Program-made: the position numbers and the translations under genes | In this document: positions 43,760 to 52,736 of the stretch, in pieces | Numbering within the stretch: the stretch's first letter is position 1 | Layout of the letters: each line of letters begins with the position of its first letter | NCBI GenBank assembly: GCA_965279595.1 | Contig: OZ257246.1 | Span: forward strand, 2,542,001-2,606,000 | Direction: 5' to 3' | Length of the DNA: 64,000 bases | Source: CAIKLP01 sp965279595 | GTDB lineage: Bacteria; Bacteroidota; Bacteroidia; Sphingobacteriales; Sphingobacteriaceae | The notes under the pieces: generated by a model | Databases searched by the model: none | Told to the model about the DNA's origin: nothing | The model's input: only the letters and a program-made list of their open reading frames with translations

Positions 43760-45808
43760 TTAAGTCAACTTAGACCGAATAATATTGCTTTTTTGATTCA
43801 TATACCTCAAAATTAACACTTCAAAGGCCATAAATATAAGTGCCAAAATAACACATATTTTCCATAATTGAACACCAAAATTCTCTCTCTTTATGCTATT
43901 GTTGATATTTTGCTTTCCGGCTTTCCAAATTGTTAGGTTTTTTAGTCCTAATTGGTTTAAATCACTTTCTTCAAAATAATTTAAATCAGATTCATTTCTA
44001 TTGTAATTGAATGAAAATGCATCAATAATCTTTTGGTTATCAATTAATTGATAGTGTCCAGCAGATTTTAAATCATCAGAAATCATCATTTTTGCTCCAT
44101 CCTGTGTTTGTTTTAATTCAGGAATCCATTTCTCATTTTTCAATTTTAAATAAATCGACTCTTTCCCTTCTGATATTTGATTATTCAAATTAATTGATTG
44201 TTCTTGACCTAAAACATAAGCCAATTTCTTACTTGAAATGGCAATTTGTGGTATTCTCAAAAAAACAGGCACCATTAAAGCATGCTTCACTAAATTATTA
44301 GAACTCAAATTCAATGGGAAAGCAAAAAGGTAAACTGAACCTTTTCCATATTTGCTTTTTTGAAAAACCGAATTACCATCAGATAATTTAAAGATGTTCT
44401 CTGATATGCTATTTGAGAATGTGAAATAACTTTTCACTTCTGGTAAATCCATTCTATCGTCTTTGCGTAAAAACACTTCATTCAATGTTCCTTCTTTTGT
44501 GTTTACTTCAGCAATGCGTTGATTGGTTTGTTGAATGGAAATTAAATTTGAAGTTCGAATAGTTGTAAGAAAATTATTGATAGAATTTAAATTGCTTTCA
44601 AAAGAAGGTATATAAATTAAGTACCCACCTTTCGCTAAAAAGTTTTTTATTTCATCTGCAAACCCAGAACTAATTTCTTTTGGTTCATTCAATATAATTG
44701 TTTGAAACTGATTAAATATGGAATAATTAACATTCGCTATAGCAACCGTTTCTAATTTCACAAATGGCTCTGTTTCATATACTGATTTAATATAATTGGC
44801 AGATTGATTATTGGCATCAATAAGCAAAACTTTGGTATTCGTTTGAATCTCAAAATTAAAATAATAGCTGTCGTCAAAATGAACCGATTGGTCTTTCAAT
44901 TTAATTTCTACTAATTGAATTCCACTCCCAGAATTTTTAAAAAATACAGTATCAACTATTTTTTGATTGGCCTTGATATCTATTGTCCCTATTGCTTTTT
45001 GAGTGCCATTCACAATAAAATCATAGGAAATATTCTCTAAATCACTGTTTGAATAATTACTGAACTGAACAACTAAAGCTTCAGCTGAATTAGCTTTGTG
45101 AATTGGACTTAAAAACCAAACAGAATCAATTGATAAATTTTCAACTTCAGCAACTTGTAATTTAATAAAACGAAACTTGATACTGGTGTCAGAGGTTGTG
45201 ATTCCAGCAATAAGGTTCTTCTGAAAATCAGAAATTACAAATCCATTTCTATTCTCTGAATTCACCTCTTTTAAAATAGACTTTTGGCGTTTTATGATTT
45301 CATCAAGCGTTCTGCTTTCAGGTGTAATTTTAAGTTCAGCAACCAATTCAACAGCTTCTTCTTTTGAAACAAAGCGCTGGCTTTCTCCTGAAAACTCATT
45401 ACTTAAAATTTGAAATTTGTCATTATCACGGTATGCTGAAATAATTTCAAGTGTTTTTGATTTAGCTTGATCTAACAATTGTCCTTCTTCATTTTGCAAT
45501 TCCATGCTAAATGAGTTATCAATATATATTGAATTGAAATTTATGCCAGAAGTTTGGCTTGATTGGTTGACTTTAATATAAGGTTGAGCAAAGGCTAAGA
45601 TTAAAAATAAAAGAAATAATAATCTACAGAATAGCACCAGAAGGTGTTTCAATTTATTCGTCTTGCTTGTTTCTTCTTTTACTTCACGTAAAAACAACAC
45701 ATTGCTAAAATAAACTTTTTTGAACTTCCTTAAATTGAAAAGATGGATAAGAATTGGAATGGCCAATGACACTAAACCAAATAAAAGAGCAGGATAAACA
45801 AAATTCAT
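43760..45808 (-). CDS. BatA-domain membrane protein with von Willebrand-like region
   Basis: From the ATG at 45808 the protein has 682 residues; an in-frame TTG 3 codons upstream is less likely. The N-terminal BatA domain has two helices: FVYPALLFGLVSLAIPILIHLF and LLVLFCRLLFLLFLILAFAQPYI, each quoted in part (LLFGLVSLAIPILIHLF; CRLLFLLFLILAFAQPYI), linked by RKFKKVYFSNVLFLRE. The following periplasmic portion starts with a vWA-like strand (NFNSIYIDNSFSM, a D-x-S-x-S-like MIDAS remnant). The C-terminus has a single helix. It resembles the long BatA-type proteins of Bacteroidota and is upstream of the dihydroorotase-like gene. Confidence 0.8.
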   Translation of the reverse strand: MNFVYPALLFGLVSLAIPILIHLFNLRKFKKVYFSNVLFLREVKEETSKTNKLKHLLVLFCRLLFLLFLILAFAQPYIKVNQSSQTSGINFNSIYIDNSFSMELQNEEGQLLDQAKSKTLEIISAYRDNDKFQILSNEFSGESQRFVSKEEAVELVAELKITPESRTLDEIIKRQKSILKEVNSENRNGFVISDFQKNLIAGITTSDTSIKFRFIKLQVAEVENLSIDSVWFLSPIHKANSAEALVVQFSNYSNSDLENISYDFIVNGTQKAIGTIDIKANQKIVDTVFFKNSGSGIQLVEIKLKDQSVHFDDSYYFNFEIQTNTKVLLIDANNQSANYIKSVYETEPFVKLETVAIANVNYSIFNQFQTIILNEPKEISSGFADEIKNFLAKGGYLIYIPSFESNLNSINNFLTTIRTSNLISIQQTNQRIAEVNTKEGTLNEVFLRKDDRMDLPEVKSYFTFSNSISENIFKLSDGNSVFQKSKYGKGSVYLFAFPLNLSSNNLVKHALMVPVFLRIPQIAISSKKLAYVLGQEQSINLNNQISEGKESIYLKLKNEKWIPELKQTQDGAKMMISDDLKSAGHYQLIDNQKIIDAFSFNYNRNESDLNYFEESDLNQLGLKNLTIWKAGKQNINNSIKRENFGVQLWKICVILALIFMAFEVLILRYMNQKSNIIRSKLT

Positions 45809-45924
45809 TCTCGTCAAAAATAAAAAATATCAGTTGCTTTAACGCTGTTTTTCGAAATTTTATTTTGAAAAACCCTAGTATCTAAAGTATTTTAAAAATA
45901 ATGCATTATTTAAAATGCTATCCG

Positions 45925-45932
45925 TAACTTTG
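45925..45932 (+). promoter_or_regulatory. -7 box of the hisA promoter
   Basis: TAACTTTG matches TAnnTTTG, 35 bases before the hisA ATG, in the divergent gap with the BatA-domain gene. No clear -33 TTTG at the expected distance. Confidence 0.45.
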
Positions 45933-45967
45933 ATAGTTCAACCCAAAAATAACAACAAAAAGGCAAT

Positions 45968-46717
45968 ATGTATATCATACCAGCGATAGATATGCTGAAT
46001 CGAAAAGTAGTTAGACTACGTGAAGGCAGATACGATTCAGTGACGGAGTACGATGTGAGTTTAGAAGAAATGATTGAGCAATTTTCTTCCCAGGGTACTG
46101 ATTTTGTTCAAATAATTGATTTGAATGGTGCAAAAGGTGATTTTAGCAATCAAAACTATATCGTTGAAATATTAAAAAAATCTAGTTTGAAGATTCAATA
46201 CGGTGGAGGAATTCGAAGTATTGAAAAGGTAAAAGAGCTAATTGATGCTGGTTTTCATAGAATCATCATTGGAACCCAAGCCATCACTGAAGAATCTTTT
46301 TTAGCTGATTTAAGTAAAGAGATTTGTGGAAAAGACAGTTGCTCAGACCAAGTGGTTATTGCAATTGATGTATTAAATGGCAATTTGATGCATAGTGGTT
46401 GGGAAGAGAAATCATCTATTAAACCAATTGATTTTATAGATAAATGTGTAGGACTAGGCTATTTTAGATTCCTTTGTACCGATATCAATAGGGATGGTAA
46501 ATTAGCAGGAAGTGATATAGCTTTATATGAATCATTCAAAAATCAATTTCCATTTATCAAATTAATTGCATCAGGTGGTATTTCTTCTATGGAAGAAGTG
46601 AAAAAAATGCAAGCTGCTAAAGCAGAAGCGGTTGTTATAGGCAAAGCAATTTATGAAGGTAAAATCAAAGTGGAAGATGTTAAAGATTGGAATCTCCAAG
46701 CCTTAGTTAGTTTTTAA
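45968..46717 (+). CDS. hisA: phosphoribosylformimino-AICAR ribotide isomerase HisA
   Basis: This 249-residue TIM-barrel enzyme performs the Amadori rearrangement in histidine synthesis. MYIIPAIDMLNRKVVRL carries the catalytic Asp8; the second acid is in VVIAIDVLNGNL. The two phosphate-binding loops are IQYGGGIRSIEKV and LIASGGISSMEEV, and CTDINRDGKLAG is the HisA-specific loop after strand five. The sequence looks active. No other his gene is adjacent, so it is outside a his operon. A WD40 gene follows after 2 bases. Confidence 0.9.
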   Translation: MYIIPAIDMLNRKVVRLREGRYDSVTEYDVSLEEMIEQFSSQGTDFVQIIDLNGAKGDFSNQNYIVEILKKSSLKIQYGGGIRSIEKVKELIDAGFHRIIIGTQAITEESFLADLSKEICGKDSCSDQVVIAIDVLNGNLMHSGWEEKSSIKPIDFIDKCVGLGYFRFLCTDINRDGKLAGSDIALYESFKNQFPFIKLIASGGISSMEEVKKMQAAKAEAVVIGKAIYEGKIKVEDVKDWNLQALVSF

Positions 46718-46719
46718 AA

Positions 46720-47613
46720 ATGATTTTCAAAAAAACTGCTGAGCTTATAGGGCATCAGCATCCTATATATGTTGTAGAAAATTCTTTTAAGGAACATATA
46801 GTTTTTACTGCCGGTGGTGAAGGTGCTGTGGTTGAATGGAGTTTAAAGAAAAGAGCATTCATTAAAATCATGTTTAAAATGAATGCAAGTATTTATTGTT
46901 TGCATTCAGTAAAAAATCCTAATGTAATAATTGCTGGTGACCGCAGCGGACTTTTAAACGTTTTTGATTTTGAACAACAAAAAGTAGTTTACTCAACATC
47001 GGCACATACTTCAGCCATTTTTGATATTCAATCAAATGCTAATTATTTTTATTCAACAGGTGAAGATGGATACCTCAATACTTATGAATTTGAAAATTAC
47101 CAATTAGTTAATCGATTGAAAATTTCAAATGAATCATTGAGAACAATTTGTATTGTACCATTGCAAAACAAAATTTTATTGGCAGGGAAAGACCAAAGAA
47201 TTTATTCAGTAGATTTATTAACACAAAATATACAATCTATACAAAGCAGTCATACTTTGGGCATTTTTTCTAGTGCATTAACCAACGCTAATAAAAATAT
47301 GATCACCGGAAGTAGAGATGCACAAATGAAAATTTGGGATACTCAAAATTTAGTAGAAATTAAAAATATTGCAGCACACATGTATGCCATTAATGATATT
47401 CAAGTCATTGAATCATTAGGAATTATTGCAACTGCAAGCATGGATAAAAGCATTAAAATTTGGGATGAAGAAAATTTTAATTTAAAGCAAATTCTAGATT
47501 TAAATGGAATGGCTGGACATCATAAATCTATTAATTCCATTGCGTTTACAACATTTGAAAATACTTTGTTGAGTGTTGGTGATGATAGGAAATTGATTAT
47601 TTGGAATGCCTAA
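46720..47613 (+). CDS. WD40-repeat beta-propeller protein
   Basis: This 297-residue cytoplasmic protein is built from about seven WD40-like blades. Clear blade ends are VEWSLKKR, NVFDFEQQ, MKIWDTQNL, IKIWDEENF and LIIWNA, and the G-H dipeptides that open blades appear as LIGHQHPIY and MAGHHKSIN. It has no signal peptide, so it is probably an intracellular scaffold. The 2-base gap from hisA indicates cotranscription. The partner proteins are unknown. Confidence 0.85.
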   Translation: MIFKKTAELIGHQHPIYVVENSFKEHIVFTAGGEGAVVEWSLKKRAFIKIMFKMNASIYCLHSVKNPNVIIAGDRSGLLNVFDFEQQKVVYSTSAHTSAIFDIQSNANYFYSTGEDGYLNTYEFENYQLVNRLKISNESLRTICIVPLQNKILLAGKDQRIYSVDLLTQNIQSIQSSHTLGIFSSALTNANKNMITGSRDAQMKIWDTQNLVEIKNIAAHMYAINDIQVIESLGIIATASMDKSIKIWDEENFNLKQILDLNGMAGHHKSINSIAFTTFENTLLSVGDDRKLIIWNA

Positions 47614-47620
47614 TTTACTT

Positions 47621-48385
47621 TTAAAGTAAGCGTTTAATGATTCTCAATTTATGAGAATATTTTTTTGTTTCTAAATTGAATATTCCTTGATGATCTAATT
47701 GATCAATTCGCACACAACCAGAAGCGTGTATAATCATGTTGTTTGTTAATACTATTCCAACATGAATAATTGCTTCTTCTTCATTATCAAAGAATGCTAA
47801 ATCTCCAGGTTTTGCTTCTTCAACAAAGTTCACAAGAGATCCTTGCTCAGCTTGTTGATTAGCATCACGTAATAAGGCAATACCTAATATTTTATAGACT
47901 ATTTGAGTGAAACCTGAACAGTCAATTCCGAAAATGGATCTTCCACCCCATTCATAAGGAGTATTTAAAAAAAGCTTTGCCAATACTTCAATATTTTCAA
48001 AATAATTAGCTCCAGCTACAATATATTTTCCTTGAAAATTAATTGAACGATCGCCAATTAAAACATTTACCCCATCAATGTTTGGCAGAGATGAGCCTAT
48101 GGAAAGATACATTGGGTTGTTTAAATAAAATACAGTGTTGATTGCAGCTACACTAACCTGATTATTTAAATGATAGTTATTATCGTTACTAGGAATACAT
48201 TGCTTAGGATCAATCCAACCTTCGTAATTATCCCATGAACAACGCACTTTTAACCAGCGCTCTTGTTTTTCTAGTATTTCAACTGATTCTCCAAAAAGAA
48301 TTTGTGTTACTTGCTCAGCTTTATCGCTAGCTTCAGCTCTTACAGGAACTACACTTAAAGGAATAATTGCAAAAGATTGATTCAT
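47621..48385 (-). CDS. NlpC/P60-family cell-wall hydrolase with SH3-like domains
   Basis: This 254-residue protein has an N-terminal SH3-like domain (VVPVRAEASDKAEQVTQILFG, in the form VPVRAEASDKAEQ, then WLKVRC and GWID) and a second less clear one. The C-terminal NlpC/P60 papain-like domain has YEWGGRSIFGIDCSGFTQ with Cys156, IIHVGIVL with His208, and a third polar site in IIHASG. The family cleaves the D-Glu to diamino-acid bond of peptidoglycan peptides. I see no signal peptide, which is common for the YkfC-like members that process recycled peptides. The 3' end converges on the WD40 gene. Confidence 0.9.
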   Translation of the reverse strand: MNQSFAIIPLSVVPVRAEASDKAEQVTQILFGESVEILEKQERWLKVRCSWDNYEGWIDPKQCIPSNDNNYHLNNQVSVAAINTVFYLNNPMYLSIGSSLPNIDGVNVLIGDRSINFQGKYIVAGANYFENIEVLAKLFLNTPYEWGGRSIFGIDCSGFTQIVYKILGIALLRDANQQAEQGSLVNFVEEAKPGDLAFFDNEEEAIIHVGIVLTNNMIIHASGCVRIDQLDHQGIFNLETKKYSHKLRIIKRLL

Positions 48386-48448
48386 GGGTTTGTGATTCTA
48401 ATTGCCTTTATTCCTATTTAATTTTTATGTTTTTAATATTGAAATCAA

Positions 48449-48799
48449 TTATTCAGCATGAAGCCATTTTTTCTTTTCTAGCAGCTCTTCTTTTGTTTCT
48501 CTTACATCAACATCATCGATACAACAATCAACCGGACAAACAGCAGCACATTGTGGTTCTTCATGGAAACCTACACATTCTGTACATTTATCAGGAACAA
48601 TATAATAAACCTCATCTGAAATAGCAGCTTGTGCTTGCTCAGCATCAACAGCATTACCTTCACCAAAATCAATCATTCCTTTTAAATCGGTACCTTCAGA
48701 AAATTTCCAAGCCGCACCAGCATCATATATTGCATTATTTGGACATTCAGGCTCGCAAGCCCCACAATTAATACATTCGTCAGTAATTATAATCGCCAT
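48449..48799 (-). CDS. 2[4Fe-4S] dicluster ferredoxin
   Basis: This 116-residue protein has the first cluster motif CINCGACEPECP at residues 9-20 and the second cluster cysteines in CTECVGFHEEPQCAAVCPVD near residues 74-93, quoted in part. The long insert between the two cysteines of the second motif is the Azotobacter/Allochromatium-type arrangement. An acidic C-terminal extension follows. It is a low-potential electron carrier. It is divergent from an acyl-CoA reductase gene, and a minus-strand TATATTTG box at 48829-48836 lies 29 bases upstream of its ATG. Confidence 0.93.
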   Translation of the reverse strand: MAIIITDECINCGACEPECPNNAIYDAGAAWKFSEGTDLKGMIDFGEGNAVDAEQAQAAISDEVYYIVPDKCTECVGFHEEPQCAAVCPVDCCIDDVDVRETKEELLEKKKWLHAE

Positions 48800-48828
48800 T
48801 TCTTTCTAAATTCTTAATTTTAGCCTTG

Positions 48829-48836
48829 CAAATATA
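48829..48836 (-). promoter_or_regulatory. -7 box of the ferredoxin promoter
   Basis: The minus strand reads TATATTTG, an exact TAnnTTTG match, 29 bases upstream of the ferredoxin start codon. Confidence 0.5.
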
Positions 48837-48879
48837 ACACATCTACTCTTTTTTTGATTTAGCATTTTTAAAATAACTA

Positions 48880-49899
48880 ATGAATACAAAAATTATAACC
48901 GCATTTTCTGAATTAGGGAGTTATTTACAACTCAAAGACAAGGACTTACAGAATCAAATTGAACAAGCTTCCAATTATAATCCTTGGTTCAATAAAGATA
49001 ATGTGGCTTTATCAATTGATGCTTGGGCAAATTTGCTAACAGAAATCAAATTGAATGAATGGTTAATTAGTTATAAAATTCCAGAAAATTTCACTTCAAA
49101 AAAAATCGGACTTATACTCGCTGGCAATATACCCTTGGTTGGATTTCATGATATTCTTTGTGTTTTAATAAGTGGTAATGAAGCACATATCAAACTTTCC
49201 TCTCAAGACAATAAAATAATCCCCTTTTTATTGAACAAGCTAATTGAAATTGAACCGAGTTTTAAAGCTAAAATATTTTACCCTGAAAAATTGAATAGCA
49301 TAGATGCAATAATTGCAACTGGAAGTGATAATAGTTCAAGGTATTTTGAATATTATTTCAGCAAATATCCTCATATTATTAGAAAGAACAGAAATAGTGT
49401 TGCTATTATAACTGGCAATGAAACAGATAAGGAGTTATTAGATCTTGGTATTGATATTTTTTCTTATTTCGGTTTAGGTTGTAGAAATGTTTCAAAAATT
49501 TACATTCCAAAAGATTATTCAATACCACATCTTTTAGATGTGTTACAGGTGTTTGAACCTATTGCTGATTTTCACAAATACAATAATAATTATGATTATC
49601 AGAAATCAATATTATTGGTCAATAGAGAACCTCATTTAGACAATGGGTTTTTATTATTAAGAGAGTTAGAAAGTTTACAAGCTTCCATATCGGTATTGCA
49701 TTATGAATATTATGATGATATTAAAACATTGGAAAGAAACTTGGATAAATTATCAGATAAAATTCAATGTATTGCTACAAATATTTCAATAAAATCTAAA
49801 AATCAAGTAGTAAATTTTGGGAATACACAAAAGCCAGAATTGGCTGATTATGCTGATGGGGTTGATACTTTGGATTTTTTAATAAAATTAGCCAACTAG
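48880..49899 (+). CDS. acyl-CoA reductase (LuxC-like)
   Basis: This 339-residue protein resembles LuxC-type acyl-CoA reductases, which reduce fatty acyl-CoA to the aldehyde with NAD(P)H. The probable catalytic cysteine is in FGLGCRNVSKIYIP. LILAGNIPLVGFHDILCV is the nucleotide-binding N-terminal segment, and IATGSDNSSRYFEYYF and RKNRNSVAII are the middle motifs. It is shorter than luciferase-operon LuxC and no lux genes are near. It is divergent from a ferredoxin, an arrangement I have seen in Bacteroidota. The physiological substrate is unknown. Confidence 0.8.
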   Translation: MNTKIITAFSELGSYLQLKDKDLQNQIEQASNYNPWFNKDNVALSIDAWANLLTEIKLNEWLISYKIPENFTSKKIGLILAGNIPLVGFHDILCVLISGNEAHIKLSSQDNKIIPFLLNKLIEIEPSFKAKIFYPEKLNSIDAIIATGSDNSSRYFEYYFSKYPHIIRKNRNSVAIITGNETDKELLDLGIDIFSYFGLGCRNVSKIYIPKDYSIPHLLDVLQVFEPIADFHKYNNNYDYQKSILLVNREPHLDNGFLLLRELESLQASISVLHYEYYDDIKTLERNLDKLSDKIQCIATNISIKSKNQVVNFGNTQKPELADYADGVDTLDFLIKLAN

Positions 49900-49921
49900 G
49901 TTTTACGCTAATTGGCTAATT
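49886..49921. terminator. bidirectional hairpin terminator
   Basis: Perfect 10-base arms AATTAGCCAA (49886-49895) and TTGGCTAATT (49912-49921), with a 16-base loop, lie between convergent genes; the acyl-CoA reductase stop codon falls at the base of the stem. It resembles the GCTAATT palindrome of the dispersed repeats but is a single hairpin. Confidence 0.6.
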
Positions 49922-49928
49922 GAAATAA

Positions 49929-51644
49929 TTACTTAACCGCTACTTTGAAAGCGTCAGTTTCCATGTATTTTTTGAATTCTAAATCTTTTGTAGCACGCGT
50001 TCTTAAAGAAGCATCTTCACGAATTGATCTAGTTAAATTGGTAGTCAACATTTCTAAATTATTTGTACGAGCACCAATAATTGCTTTCAAATAATAAGTA
50101 TTTGCATTTTGTGGAGCACAATCAACATTCTTCTTAGCTAAGTCATAATTACCAGCTAATGTTGCTGATAATGCAGAATTGTAAGTACAAGAATTTGCAG
50201 ATCCATAATAAGATGAAGCTGCTGTATAATCACCTTGACGAACTTTTAAGTTACCTAAATTGGCATTGTTTTGAGCACCAAATGATTTTGCTAACATGTA
50301 ATTACGTTCAGCATTTGCATAATCATGTTTTTGTGAATAAGCAACTCCCATGTTATTGTAAACAATAGCATTGTCTTTACTTAATGAAGCAGACTTTTTC
50401 AATAAAGTTAAAGCGTCATCAGCTTTACCACCTTGAGTTAAATAAACATAAGCAACGTTATTAGGACCTCTCCAATCATTTGGATTCTGAGCAGAGAATT
50501 TATTATAAATTGCTAATTGTTGATTCATGTCTGAAGTTAAAGAGGCAGCATATAATAATTCCTCAGCATTTAAGCTTACTGAATCAGAAGCAGCAGCAGC
50601 TTTAATTTGATCATCTGTTTTGCGTTTTTCAGTTGCAATTAAAGTTATCTCAGACCTTCTTAAAGATGGAAGTAATTGTGAAGCTACTTTCTTGTATGAA
50701 CTTAATTTTTTGATTGCATTTTCTCTTTCCACTGGATCAGCAATTGTAGAAACGATATTTACAATTTGATCACGATCAGAAAAATCAGAAGCAGCAGCAG
50801 CTTGTTTCAAACCGTCCCAATCTTCAGCTGTTGCAGATTTTTTATAAAAAGAACTGTCATTAACTTGTGCAACGCCCATTTTCTTTAACCAAGTTAAAAG
50901 GAATTTATAAGTTGCATCAGTACGTTGTGTAGACAATTGATCATTTCTTCTTAATTCGCCATCTGGAGAAGCATATGAAGAAATAGAAACACCAGTTAAT
51001 ACATTACCTGCTTTGATAAAACTTTCCAATGCAATAGCATCAGTTGATTTCTTTTGGTTATCACGAACATTTGATTTATCAATATCAAAAAGAATAGTTC
51101 CTTTCTGTTCAACAGGAATAACTTTAGCATAATTATCTTTTGCCATCATTGCTACATCTGTCGATGTTGCAGTTAAGGCAGTAGTTAAAGTACCTTCAGC
51201 AACTTTAACTTCATCAAAATCCATAGTTTTCGTACCTCTTGTGGCAACCGGATTTAAAACTAAAGTTGCATTTTCCATCGCTGGTATATAAGCAACTCTA
51301 TCTTTATAAGTAAAACTTCCTCCACTTACTTTACTAATTGTTGTTCCATTTCCATCAACAACTGATTCGCCTTTTAAGAAAACTGATTTTAATTTTACAG
51401 AACCTCCATTGTAATTAATTGCAGGATTTAAACTTACTGTAGTTTTCTTGTCAAAATACTTAACAGGTATTTTTCCAGTAATCATCACATCGATACTATC
51501 TCCGCGCACTTCAAGTGGATTAGGTTTAGCTTCATAGCTAACCGTGTTCGACTTTGTTTTCATCTTTTTCAATGCATTACAGCTGGAAAACAGGGCCGCA
51601 GCAGCAAAAACAGAAGCAATTAATTTAACATTGAAATTTTTCAT
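49929..51644 (-). CDS. TPR-containing lipoprotein with OmpA-like domain
   Basis: From the ATG at 51644 the protein has 571 residues; a TTG nine codons upstream would precede the signal peptide. The lipobox is LFSSC near residue 22. The middle has an OmpA-like domain (GTILFDIDKSNVRDNQKKS, ISSYASPDGELRRNDQLSTQ), which may bind peptidoglycan. The C-terminal half has TPR repeats (NAIVYNNMGVAYSQKHDYANA, quoted in part as YNNMGVAYSQKHDYANAE, and NANLGNLKVRQGDYTAASSY). The GC-richer, Ala-rich codon choice suggests high expression. It should link outer membrane and wall. Confidence 0.8.
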   Translation of the reverse strand: MKNFNVKLIASVFAAAALFSSCNALKKMKTKSNTVSYEAKPNPLEVRGDSIDVMITGKIPVKYFDKKTTVSLNPAINYNGGSVKLKSVFLKGESVVDGNGTTISKVSGGSFTYKDRVAYIPAMENATLVLNPVATRGTKTMDFDEVKVAEGTLTTALTATSTDVAMMAKDNYAKVIPVEQKGTILFDIDKSNVRDNQKKSTDAIALESFIKAGNVLTGVSISSYASPDGELRRNDQLSTQRTDATYKFLLTWLKKMGVAQVNDSSFYKKSATAEDWDGLKQAAAASDFSDRDQIVNIVSTIADPVERENAIKKLSSYKKVASQLLPSLRRSEITLIATEKRKTDDQIKAAAASDSVSLNAEELLYAASLTSDMNQQLAIYNKFSAQNPNDWRGPNNVAYVYLTQGGKADDALTLLKKSASLSKDNAIVYNNMGVAYSQKHDYANAERNYMLAKSFGAQNNANLGNLKVRQGDYTAASSYYGSANSCTYNSALSATLAGNYDLAKKNVDCAPQNANTYYLKAIIGARTNNLEMLTTNLTRSIREDASLRTRATKDLEFKKYMETDAFKVAVK

Positions 51645-51821
51645 GTATTTTTTTTTGGTTTGATTAATCAATTGGTTGTTTCAATCTATATTGGTGTTAT
51701 TAAATACTCACAAACGATTGTGCAAAATTACTGTTTTGTTAATGAGTTTAATACTCTAAATTTGTTAACAAATCAGGAGTCGCAAATATAATAGAAATTT
51801 GAGAAAATCCAATTTAAAGCT

Positions 51822-51830
51822 AAAGGAGGG
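51822..51830 (+). promoter_or_regulatory. unusually strong Shine-Dalgarno sequence
   Basis: AAAGGAGGG ends 5 bases before a TTG codon at 51836. Such a complete anti-16S complement is rare among genes in this window, which mostly have A-rich leaders, and it fixes the start of the following small gene. Confidence 0.6.
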
Positions 51831-51835
51831 TTATT

Positions 51836-52048
51836 TTGTACATTATTAAGGTAAAGGGAATAGCTAAAATTCCTGATTATATTCAACTTAGAGACGAACA
51901 ATTCACCTTATTAGCCTATTTTAGGGTTGATAGACCAGAAAAATCTTTAGAAAAATGCGGGTTAGGAGCACATGCTAACTATATCAACGATTTGATTAAT
52001 AAAATACCATTTGGGGTCATTCAGAAATTAGAATTAAATGAACAATAA
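51836..52048 (+). CDS. small protein upstream of ftsE, TTG start
   Basis: This 70-residue protein begins at a TTG five bases after a strong Shine-Dalgarno sequence. There is no ATG in the frame, and a TAA lies just upstream at 51821, so the only alternative start would be ATT. The sequence is IIKVKGIAKIPDYIQLRDEQ, then TLLAYFRVDRPEKSLEKCGL, then INDLINKIPFGVIQKLEL; its regular pattern of charged and hydrophobic residues fits a folded domain. It overlaps ftsE by 11 bases. I recall similar small proteins in other Bacteroidota but know no function. A cell-division link is inferred from position only. Confidence 0.75.
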   Translation: MYIIKVKGIAKIPDYIQLRDEQFTLLAYFRVDRPEKSLEKCGLGAHANYINDLINKIPFGVIQKLELNEQ

Positions 52049-52727
52049 TAATCCAATTATACACCTACAGAAAGTAGATGTCCTTCAACAAAACCATTTG
52101 GTATTATCTGAAGTTAGTTTAGAAATAACTAAAGGTGAATTTGTGTTTTTAATAGGTCAAACAGGTAGTGGAAAAAGTAGTTTACTACGAACCATTTATG
52201 GCGATTTACACATCAGCACAGGTGAAGGAAATGTTGTAGGATATTCGTTAACCCAATTAAAAAGTAAAGATATTCCCTATTTAAGAAGGAAAATGGGTAT
52301 TGTTTTTCAAGATTTCCAGTTATTAACTGATCGAACTGTTGAAGAAAATTTAAGATTTGTAATGAAAGCAACTGGTTGGGATGACCAGGCCATGATTAAT
52401 GCTCGAATCAATGAAGTTATTGCTGATGTAGGGTTAATCAATAAAAACCATAAAATGCCTCACCAATTATCAGGTGGTGAACAACAAAGAGTGGTAATTG
52501 CAAGAGCTATGATCAATCACCCTGAAGTTATATTAGCAGATGAACCTACTGGTAATTTAGATCCTGATTCATCAATTGAAATTATGAACCTGCTTTTAAA
52601 AATATCAAGAATGGGCACTGCAGTAGTAATGGCTACTCATGATTACCGAATGATAGAAAAATTTCCATCTCGTATCATAAAATGCGAAAATGGACGTATT
52701 GTAGAAGATCATTATCAAACAGTATAA
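52038..52727 (+). CDS. ftsE: cell-division ABC transporter ATPase FtsE
   Basis: This 229-residue ABC ATPase has the Walker A motif GQTGSGKSSLL, Q-loop VFQDFQLL, signature LSGGEQQR, Walker B VILADEPTGNLD and H-loop ATHD. GDLHISTGEGNVVGYSL and KDIPYLRRKMGIVFQDFQLL are in the pattern typical of FtsE. It partners the membrane protein FtsX to activate periplasmic wall hydrolases during division. ftsX is not adjacent, as in many Bacteroidota. Translation is probably coupled to the small upstream gene through the 11-base overlap. Confidence 0.92.
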   Translation: MNNNNPIIHLQKVDVLQQNHLVLSEVSLEITKGEFVFLIGQTGSGKSSLLRTIYGDLHISTGEGNVVGYSLTQLKSKDIPYLRRKMGIVFQDFQLLTDRTVEENLRFVMKATGWDDQAMINARINEVIADVGLINKNHKMPHQLSGGEQQRVVIARAMINHPEVILADEPTGNLDPDSSIEIMNLLLKISRMGTAVVMATHDYRMIEKFPSRIIKCENGRIVEDHYQTV

Positions 52728-52736
52728 ATAAAACTT

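Noticed and set aside
47614..47640. TTACTTT/AAAGTAA mini-hairpin between the WD40 gene and the NlpC/P60 gene
   Set aside because: Seven-base AT-rich arms with no T-run; too weak to call a terminator.
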